A stretch of 64,000 nucleotides of DNA, taken from the NCBI RefSeq assembly GCF_003544815.1, contig NZ_CP032100.1, positions 2,170,001 through 2,234,000 of the forward strand, written 5' to 3'. Shown here piece by piece: positions 54,958 to 64,000 of the stretch. The translations under genes and the position numbers were made by a program. The DNA is from Arcobacter suis CECT 7833. GTDB lineage: Bacteria > Campylobacterota > Campylobacteria > Campylobacterales > Arcobacteraceae. The notes below the pieces were generated by a model. That model saw only the letters and a list, made by a program, of their open reading frames with translations. It had not been told where the DNA came from and made no database searches. Numbering within the stretch: the first letter of the stretch is position 1; each line of letters begins with the position of its first letter.

Positions 54958-55652
54958 AAAAAATTTTTATACTTACACTATTTGTGTTTCAAGCTTTGTT
55001 CGCAGAAGATATTTACGCAACATTTGATGTTGTTAGTGAAAAAAAATCTGAACTTGGACTTTCTGTATCAGGAATTGTTGCAACATTAAATGTAAATGTT
55101 GGGGATAAGGTTAAAAAAGGTGATTTACTTCTTTCTTTATATAATGCCCAAGAAAAAAACGAATATGAAACTGCAAGAAAAAATGCGGAACACTCTTCTA
55201 AAACTTACGAAAGATATGCAAAAATATCAGATGTTATAGACAAAGAAAAAATGGAAAACTATCTTTATGATAGAGATATTACTTTATTAAATGCTCAAAA
55301 TAAAGAAATAATTTTACGAAAAACTGAGTTAAGAGCGCCATATGATTTGGTAGTTACTAAAAAAAATATTGAGTTAGGTGCTATTGTATTAGCTTCTCAA
55401 ACAAAACTTATTGATGTAATTGCTTTAGATGATGTAAAACTGGTATTAAAGTTTGATGAAAAATATTGGCAAAAAGTAAAAGTTGGTCAAACTTTTAGCT
55501 ATAAGGTTGATGGAAGTGATAAAAACTATGAAGCTAAAATCACAAAAATTTACCCAACTATTTTAAATGAAACTAGAGAAATGCAAGCTGAAGTAAAAAC
55601 TCAAAATCTTATGCCTGGCCTTTTTGGTAATGGCACAATTAAAGCTGAGTAA
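54954..55652 (+). CDS. Periplasmic adaptor (membrane-fusion) subunit, short
   Basis: The 232-residue protein has a signal peptide (residues 1-17) and a membrane-fusion core. 'LGLSVSGIVATLNVNVGDKV' and 'KKGDLLLSLYNAQEK' form the lipoyl half-motif, with 'TELRAPYDLVVTKKNIELGA' as the return. It is shorter than typical RND adaptors (about 380), with a short hairpin and little of the membrane-proximal domain. It links the RND pump to the TolC-like protein. Confidence 0.88.
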   Translation: MKKIFILTLFVFQALFAEDIYATFDVVSEKKSELGLSVSGIVATLNVNVGDKVKKGDLLLSLYNAQEKNEYETARKNAEHSSKTYERYAKISDVIDKEKMENYLYDRDITLLNAQNKEIILRKTELRAPYDLVVTKKNIELGAIVLASQTKLIDVIALDDVKLVLKFDEKYWQKVKVGQTFSYKVDGSDKNYEAKITKIYPTILNETREMQAEVKTQNLMPGLFGNGTIKAE

Positions 55653-55655
55653 ATT

Positions 55656-58600
55656 ATGTATAAATTAGCTATAAATCGCCCAATTACCACTTTGATGGGT
55701 GTTTTAACATTTATCGTTTTTGGATTGATGTCATATAACACAATGCCCATTAACCTCTTTCCCAATGTAGATTTTCCAGTTGTTACAGTACAAACAACTT
55801 ACAATGGAGCTGACCCTTCAACAGTTGAAACAAAAGTAACTGATAAAATCGAAGAAGCTGTTTCAGGTGTTGATGGTATTGATAAACTTATGTCAACAAG
55901 TTATGAAGGTTTTAGTGTTGTAACTATTCAATTTGAACTTACAAAAGATTTAGATGAAGCAACAAATGATGTAAGAGATAAAATAGGTGCAATAAATTTA
56001 CCTTCTGAAGTTGAAAAACCAGTTGTAAAAAAATTAGGAGCTACTGGCGCAGTTATTTCTCTTTTTATTGCTTCTGATGGAAATGACACAACAGCATTAA
56101 TGAGACTTGCGGATGAAAAACTCAAACCTCAGCTACAAAGAATTAAAGGAGTTGGTGAAGTTAATATTTTAGGATACCAAGATAGAGAAATTCGTATTTT
56201 TATAGATCCTTTTTTATTAAATAAATATAATCTTACACCTGCTGATGTAAGTAGTATTGTCCAAAAACAAAATATTAAACAAGGTGTTGGAAAACTTGTA
56301 AATCAAAACCAAGAGATTATTATAAAAGCTCAAGGTGATGCTCAAAATATTGAAGAAGTTGGTAATTTATTGGTAAAACCAGGAGTTAGATTAAAAGATA
56401 TTGCAACAGTTCAAGATGGATTAAGTGATGCAAAAAGTTTTTCTTCTTTTAATGGACAACAAGGGGTTACTTTAGAAGTAAAAAAAATAGCGGGTGAAAA
56501 TGTATTAAATATTATCACTGAAGTTAAAAAAGTACTTCCAAAACTTCAAATACTTGCAGGTGATAAAACTGAAATCAAAATCCTTCAAGACCAATCTGAA
56601 AAAATTATGGTTAATATCAATAATGTTAGATTTGACTTGATTTTTGGAGCATTTCTTGCAGTTTTTATTGTATTTCTTTTTTTGCGAAATGTTACAGCAA
56701 CAATTGTTTCAGCTTTAGCAATTCCAACTTCTGTTATTGGTACTTTTGCCATAATAGATGCTTTAGGATATGACTTAAATCGTTTAACACTTATTGGACT
56801 TACCCTTGCCATTGGGATTTTTATCGATGATGCCATTGTTGTTATTGAAAATATCATGAAAAAAATGGAAGAAGGAATGGAGCCATTTCGTGCTTCCTTT
56901 GAAGGCGCAAAAGAAGTTGCCTTTTCTGTTTTAGCAATCTCTTCTGTTTTATTGGCTGTTTTTGTTCCTGTTGCTTTTATGGATGGAATTGTAGGAATGT
57001 TTTTTAACTCTTTTGCTATGACTGTTGCTGCGGGTATTGTTATTTCATATCTTGTTGCAATTATGTTTATTCCAAGTATTGCAGCACGTGTTTTAAATGC
57101 TAAAGAGAATCGTTTTTATCATGCAACTGAACCTATTTTAAAGGCTATTGACAAAGGTTATGTTTGGTTACTTAAACCTTTAATAAAATATAAAACTATA
57201 ACAATTATTGTTACAGTTGGTCTTTTAGTTGCCTCAACTACTTTAAAAGTTGGTATGTCATTTTTACCGATGCAAGATAATGCAGAATTTCAAATTACTA
57301 TCAAAGCACCCGTTGGAATTAATTTAGAATCTATGAAAAAAGTTATTACTCCTTTGGATGATATGTTAAAAGAAGATAAAGATATTTTATATTCTATTGC
57401 TTCAATTGGTTATAACTCTGCGAATGAGTTACATAAAGGAAGAATTTATGTAAAACTTAAAACTTTAGGTGAAAGAGTAAAAACACAAGAATCAATTATT
57501 CAATATTACAGAGATAAACTCTCATCGATTGAAGGCATGATTATATCTGTTGAAAAAGTTGATGATTTTGATACAGGAGCAACAACTGCACCAGTTCAAG
57601 TGGTAATCACTGGAGATAAACTTGAAGAACTAGATGTTGTATCTGCAAAATTAATGGCAATATTAAAAGAAACTTCTGGAATTGTTGATGTTGACAGAGA
57701 TTTTGAAAATGGAAAACCTGAAATTAAAATTGGTATTTTAAGAGAAAATGCTCAAAGAGTTGGAGTTAGTGTTGAACAAATTGCTTCGATTTTAGGTTCG
57801 GCGTATTCAAGTGATAGTGCAGTTTCTTATTATGAAGATAATGGAAGACAATTTGATATAACAGTACGATTAAAAGATAACTTTAGATCTTCATTGGATG
57901 ATTTAAAAAAACTACAAGTTCGTAATTCAAATGGTCAATTTGTTGCCCTTGAAGGATTATTAGAAATCAAAGAGAGTTTAGGAAATGCTTCAATTAATAG
58001 ATTTGATAGGGAAAGAAAAGTTTTAGTAACTGCAAATATTTTTAATACTTCCCTTGATAAAATTGTTGAAGTAATCAATGAAAAAATGCCTGAAATTCTT
58101 CCTTTAGGATACAACTATCGTTTCACAGGTGATGTTGAAAACATGGAAGATACAAATAAAGCTTTTGGTGCAGCTGTTGTTTTAGCTGTTATTTTGATTT
58201 ATCTTATTTTAGCTGCATTGTATGAATCAATCATACAACCTTTTATTATTATGATTTCAATGCCATTATCTTTTACTGGAGTTATGGTAGCTTTATATTT
58301 AAGTGGTAACTCATTTAGTTTATTTGTAATGATTGGGATAATTCTTCTTTTAGGAATGGTTGGTAAAAATGCAATTTTAGTAGTTGACTTTGCAAATCGA
58401 GCTATTAAAGATGGAAAAAGTATTGATGATGCACTTTTAGAAGCTGGTGAAAAAAGACTAAGACCTATTTTAATGACAACTTTTGCCATGATAGGAGCAA
58501 TGATTCCCCTTGCTTTTGGAAGTGGAGCTGGACATGAAAGTAATGCTCCAATGGCTTTAGCAATTATTGGAGGACTTATGAGTTCAACAATTTTAACTCT

Positions 58601-58688
58601 TCTTGTTGTTCCTGCTATTTATAAATTTATGTATCCACTTGATGCATGGCTGAGAAAATGGTATGAAAAAGGCAAAATTCAACATTAA
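55656..58688 (+). CDS. RND-family inner-membrane efflux pump
   Basis: This 1010-residue HAE1-type pump has 12 membrane helices and two large periplasmic loops. TM4 keeps the proton-relay pair in 'IGIFIDDAIVVIENIMKKME' and TM10 keeps the Lys in 'GMVGKNAILVVDFANRAIKD'. The N-terminal 'MYKLAINRPITTLMGVLTFI' is typical. It starts 3 bases after the adaptor. The substrate could be bile salts or drugs but is not determined by sequence. Confidence 0.95.
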   Translation: MYKLAINRPITTLMGVLTFIVFGLMSYNTMPINLFPNVDFPVVTVQTTYNGADPSTVETKVTDKIEEAVSGVDGIDKLMSTSYEGFSVVTIQFELTKDLDEATNDVRDKIGAINLPSEVEKPVVKKLGATGAVISLFIASDGNDTTALMRLADEKLKPQLQRIKGVGEVNILGYQDREIRIFIDPFLLNKYNLTPADVSSIVQKQNIKQGVGKLVNQNQEIIIKAQGDAQNIEEVGNLLVKPGVRLKDIATVQDGLSDAKSFSSFNGQQGVTLEVKKIAGENVLNIITEVKKVLPKLQILAGDKTEIKILQDQSEKIMVNINNVRFDLIFGAFLAVFIVFLFLRNVTATIVSALAIPTSVIGTFAIIDALGYDLNRLTLIGLTLAIGIFIDDAIVVIENIMKKMEEGMEPFRASFEGAKEVAFSVLAISSVLLAVFVPVAFMDGIVGMFFNSFAMTVAAGIVISYLVAIMFIPSIAARVLNAKENRFYHATEPILKAIDKGYVWLLKPLIKYKTITIIVTVGLLVASTTLKVGMSFLPMQDNAEFQITIKAPVGINLESMKKVITPLDDMLKEDKDILYSIASIGYNSANELHKGRIYVKLKTLGERVKTQESIIQYYRDKLSSIEGMIISVEKVDDFDTGATTAPVQVVITGDKLEELDVVSAKLMAILKETSGIVDVDRDFENGKPEIKIGILRENAQRVGVSVEQIASILGSAYSSDSAVSYYEDNGRQFDITVRLKDNFRSSLDDLKKLQVRNSNGQFVALEGLLEIKESLGNASINRFDRERKVLVTANIFNTSLDKIVEVINEKMPEILPLGYNYRFTGDVENMEDTNKAFGAAVVLAVILIYLILAALYESIIQPFIIMISMPLSFTGVMVALYLSGNSFSLFVMIGIILLLGMVGKNAILVVDFANRAIKDGKSIDDALLEAGEKRLRPILMTTFAMIGAMIPLAFGSGAGHESNAPMALAIIGGLMSSTILTLLVVPAIYKFMYPLDAWLRKWYEKGKIQH

Positions 58689-58698
58689 ACTTTTATAA

Positions 58699-58732
58699 AT
58701 AAAGGAGTAAATTTTATACTCCTTTATTTTCT
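58699..58732 (+). terminator. Rho-independent terminator of the efflux operon
   Basis: ATAAAGGAGTA (58699-58709) and TACTCCTTTAT (58717-58727) form an 11-bp stem with a 7-base loop, followed by TTTCTTTTCC. It lies 11 bases past the RND stop. Confidence 0.85.
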
Positions 58733-58806
58733 TTTCCAAAATACTTTTTTTATATTCTTATATAAAAACTTATAGAATTACTATATATTTTATATAAATA
58801 AATAAT

Positions 58807-58821
58807 TTGATATAATATCAA
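58807..58821. repeat. 15-bp perfect palindrome upstream of the ParA-like gene
   Basis: TTGATAT-A-ATATCAA, centred on 58814, is a perfect palindrome 53 bases before the parA ATG. It overlaps a TATAAT (58811-58816). It is a candidate operator or centromere-like site for the ribbon-helix-helix protein. The region is A/T rich, so chance palindromes are more likely than usual. Confidence 0.45.
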
Positions 58822-58822
58822 T

Positions 58823-58845
58823 CTATAAAATATAATATTATATAG
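58823..58845. repeat. 23-bp imperfect palindrome upstream of the ParA-like gene
   Basis: CTATA and TATAG arms extend inward with 10 of 11 pairs matching, centred on 58834, one base after the 15-bp palindrome. It contains a second TATAAT (58831-58836). A further TATAGAA lies at 58852. Tandem palindromes just before a ParA/RHH operon are the layout of plasmid parS or operator sites. Confidence 0.45.
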
Positions 58846-58873
58846 GAATATATAGAAAAAAGTAGGATAAGCC

Positions 58874-59470
58874 ATGTCAATAGTTGTTTATAGTATTAAA
58901 GGTGGAGTAGGAAAAACCACTTTATCAGTTCAAATCTCTCAAATGTTAGATTATACTTATGTTACAAACGATTCTCACTCTTCTGCACATAACCTAATGC
59001 CAGAAGAAAAAGGATTTTTAGTATCAAGTGAAGAGTATGAAGAAATTCCTTATGATGATAGAGTTGTTTATGATTTTGGTGGATTTAAAGATACAAGAAT
59101 AAATGATATTATTAAAAAATCAAATAAAATAGTTATACCAACTCTTACTTCGATTGTTGATGTACAAGCAACCCTAGCCACATTAAAAGACGTAATAGAA
59201 ATTAATAAAAATATCATAATTGTTGTAAATAGAACAAAAAACAATAATAAATCTATAGAATTAAAAGAGTATTTGTTAGAAGAAATAGAAAAACTATATG
59301 GAAAAGTAAATATTCCTATAATTTTCGTAAGAGATTCTTCTGTTCTTGAAGATTCATTGTTTGATTGTGAATATGTGGAAATTAAAGCTGGTAATAATAG
59401 ATTTAAAAGACATATATATAGAAATGCCATAGAAGATATGATAGATCTTCGAAAAACTCTGGAGAATTAA
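58874..59470 (+). CDS. ParA/Soj-like ATPase, orphan partition type
   Basis: The 198-residue protein has the deviant Walker A KGGVGKT at residues 9-15 and a 'VVYDFGG' switch II-like segment. It is much shorter than chromosomal ParA (about 260), the size of plasmid-type ParA/MipZ-like or ParF proteins. It lacks an N-terminal HTH. The RHH gene follows 1 base later, the ParF-ParG-type layout. The main chromosomal par system is not expected here next to rpoC, so this may be a relic of a plasmid or integrated element. Inference. Confidence 0.85.
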   Translation: MSIVVYSIKGGVGKTTLSVQISQMLDYTYVTNDSHSSAHNLMPEEKGFLVSSEEYEEIPYDDRVVYDFGGFKDTRINDIIKKSNKIVIPTLTSIVDVQATLATLKDVIEINKNIIIVVNRTKNNNKSIELKEYLLEEIEKLYGKVNIPIIFVRDSSVLEDSLFDCEYVEIKAGNNRFKRHIYRNAIEDMIDLRKTLEN

Positions 59471-59471
59471 A

Positions 59472-59744
59472 ATGGGTTATGCAGATAAACTAAAACAAAA
59501 TTCTTCTAAAATTCAAACCGATGAAAAGGTTTTAGAAGAAAAAGTTGCAAAAAAAAAGATAATGGGAAGACCAGCAAAAGCTCAAAATGAAGTAAGAAAT
59601 ACAGCAATTCCAGTTGCTTTAAATCAACTAGAAAAAGAGTGGATAGAAAATCAAGCATCTAAAATGTCAAAAGAAATTGGAGTTAAAATTACAACCTCTG
59701 CATGGATGAGAATGACTTTGTTAAAAGATATGGAAAAAGAATAA
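59472..59744 (+). CDS. Small ribbon-helix-helix-like DNA-binding protein paired with the ParA-like ATPase
   Basis: The 90-residue protein has a flexible, Lys-rich N-terminal half and a C-terminal domain, 'VRNTAIPVALNQLEKEWIEN' then 'KITTSAWMRMTLLKDMEKE', which fits a ribbon strand followed by two helices. In ParFG/ParA-type Ib partition systems such a protein binds the centromere and stimulates the ATPase with its flexible tail. A MGRPAK AT-hook-like stretch precedes the ribbon. Function by analogy. Confidence 0.7.
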   Translation: MGYADKLKQNSSKIQTDEKVLEEKVAKKKIMGRPAKAQNEVRNTAIPVALNQLEKEWIENQASKMSKEIGVKITTSAWMRMTLLKDMEKE

Positions 59745-59753
59745 TAATTATAT

Positions 59754-59785
59754 AAAAAGATAAGATTGTATAATCTCATCTTTTT
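59754..59785. terminator. Bidirectional hairpin terminator between the RHH gene and the YciI gene
   Basis: AAAAAGATAAGATT (59754-59767) and AATCTCATCTTTTT (59772-59785) pair with one mismatch around a 4-base loop. The A run on one side and T run on the other suit termination of both converging genes. Confidence 0.75.
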
Positions 59786-59793
59786 AATATTAA

Positions 59794-60084
59794 TTAAGAT
59801 TGTTTTGGGAGTAATTTCATAGGAACTATCTGGAATTCATCCATATTCCAAACATTATTTTTTACATATGGCTCATTTTCTAACCATTCATCTAACTCTT
59901 CATCAGTTTCAAAATCTATGTATAATGTAGAACCAACCATTACATCATCTTCGATTAACGCACCAGCATTTATAATTTTACCTTCAGCCATTAATTTTCT
60001 TGCACCCTCAATATGAGCTTCTCTTGATTCTAATCTTCTCTCTAGTGCATTTTCATTGTCATAAGCTATTACTAAATATTGCAT
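59794..60084 (-). CDS. YciI family protein
   Basis: The 96-residue ferredoxin-like protein matches YciI/DGPF: 'MQYLVIAYDNENALERRLES' then 'REAHIEGARKLMAEGKIINA', with the His in 'REAHI' and Asp in 'GALIEDDVMVGS', residues thought to form the active site. Its biochemical role is unknown. It has an AAAAAGGAAA ribosome site. Confidence 0.92.
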   Translation of the reverse strand: MQYLVIAYDNENALERRLESREAHIEGARKLMAEGKIINAGALIEDDVMVGSTLYIDFETDEELDEWLENEPYVKNNVWNMDEFQIVPMKLLPKQS

Positions 60085-60111
60085 TTATTTCCTTTTTTAT
60101 TTAATTTTACC

Positions 60112-60140
60112 ATTTTATCATAATAATAAAATGATAAAAT
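60112..60140. repeat. 10-bp inverted repeat between the small membrane protein gene and yciI
   Basis: ATTTTATCAT (60112-60121) and ATGATAAAAT (60131-60140) flank a 9-base loop. It lies just past the stop of the gene at 60145 and upstream of yciI, so it may act as a terminator for the former or overlap the promoter of the latter. Confidence 0.45.
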
Positions 60141-60144
60141 TAAA

Positions 60145-60531
60145 TTAAACTAGCACAATTGCAAATAAAAATGTCAATGGATAAACTATAACATTAAAAT
60201 ATCTAATGATTGGCGTTATATTTATATTTGTAGAAATAATCTCTTCTAATAAAAATCCATTTGAAAGTTTTTTCATTATTGATAATTTAAAACAAATATC
60301 TATAAATTTAACTATAAAAATAGAACTCATCCAAAAACCAAAATTACTAAAATAAAAAGATAAAAATATTGTATAAAAAAAAGTTACATGTAAAATAAAA
60401 TATAGAAAAATATTTTTACTAAAAAGTAAAAAATTATTATTTAAGATACCATATAAAGTATTTGATTTTTGCCAATTTGATTCAAAAAATTCTAAAAAGA
60501 CAAAAATGAGGAGTAAAGTAATGAAATTCAT
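60145..60531 (-). CDS. Small membrane protein of unknown function downstream of rpoC
   Basis: I take ATG 60529-60531 as the start (128 residues). The TTG at 60546 lies inside the rpoC terminator hairpin. The protein has about four hydrophobic segments and is rich in Phe, Ile and Leu. No family is recognised and no ribosome site is clear, so it is a weak gene call, though the frame is open and unbroken. The window has nothing else in this interval. Confidence 0.5.
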   Translation of the reverse strand: MNFITLLLIFVFLEFFESNWQKSNTLYGILNNNFLLFSKNIFLYFILHVTFFYTIFLSFYFSNFGFWMSSIFIVKFIDICFKLSIMKKLSNGFLLEEIISTNINITPIIRYFNVIVYPLTFLFAIVLV

Positions 60532-60543
60532 AATAGAAAAATT

Positions 60544-60564
60544 CAATAGGGAAAATCCCTATTG
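60544..60564 (-). terminator. Rho-independent terminator of rpoC
   Basis: CAATAGGGA and TCCCTATTG (9-bp arms, 60544-60552 and 60556-60564) with a 3-base loop lie 8 bases past the rpoC stop. On the minus strand they are followed by AATTTTTC. The hairpin ends where the next gene would have to begin. Confidence 0.8.
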
Positions 60565-60571
60565 ATTAAGA

Positions 60572-64000
<3,429 letters not shown>

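Overview
The window is low-GC DNA that reads as a chromosome segment of a motile Campylobacterota bacterium, most likely an Arcobacter/Aliarcobacter relative. The reasons are the very A+T-rich coding sequence, a FliY-type switch protein beside a separate FliN, a remote CheZ next to a single-domain CheY, two tandem FlgE-type hook genes, FlhF/FlhG, and many chemoreceptor genes. Genus level is inference from gene content, not from a database search. Nearly every base is coding. I saw no tRNA, rRNA, CRISPR array or insertion sequence.

Region 1 (1-21263) is a large flagellar cluster. On the minus strand, reading from high to low coordinates, it runs cheY, cheZ, flgF, flgB, fliF, fliG, fliH, fliN, flgD, two hook genes, a coiled-coil membrane protein, a secreted TPR protein, a small FlaG-like protein, fliY, a FlgJ-type rod protein, a FlgN-like chaperone, a small secreted protein, flhF, flhG, a small membrane protein, fliE, flgC, and the start of what is probably fliK. 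Divergently from cheY lies flgG with a Lys/Glu-rich protein and a membrane-anchored SPOR-like protein. The set builds the MS ring, C ring, rod and hook, and places the chemotaxis response regulator and its phosphatase in the same operon.

Region 2 (21266-40129) is mostly housekeeping on the minus strand: rimM-khpA-rpsP, ffh, an RluA-family pseudouridine synthase, waaA, a zinc-ribbon protein, a Nif3 protein, glyQ, a glutaredoxin-like protein, purE, a GT9-like glycosyltransferase, a U32 peptidase-family protein, recN, nadK and fusA-rpsG-rpsL. A 966-residue double-Cache chemoreceptor with a CZB domain and a CheR/CheB-type C-terminal pentapeptide is inserted between the U32 gene and recN.

Region 3 (40405-50896) is accessory. 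It has an MFS transporter with an alpha/beta hydrolase, a methyltransferase, YwbE, a chemoreceptor preceded by a secreted single-Cache protein, and motA-motB with a coupled small membrane protein. Between the Cache gene and the motor genes lies a decayed surface-polysaccharide locus (46416-48885). It keeps remnants of wzz, galE, manC and the tail of a capD/pglF-type dehydratase, with frameshifts, stops, catalytic-residue losses and a manC/capD deletion fusion.

Region 4 (51189-64000) holds amtB-glnK, a TetR-controlled TolC/adaptor/RND efflux operon with a visible operator, an orphan ParA-ribbon-helix-helix cassette behind two palindromes, a YciI protein, a small membrane protein, and the 3' three quarters of rpoC, which runs off the right edge.

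The most notable observations are: a CheZ whose N-terminal half carries three copies of a motif resembling the CheY-binding tail of FliM; a secreted Cache protein paired with a chemoreceptor that lacks a Cache domain; the decayed polysaccharide locus; the chromosomal ParA/RHH cassette; and several unrecognised small genes embedded in the flagellar cluster.
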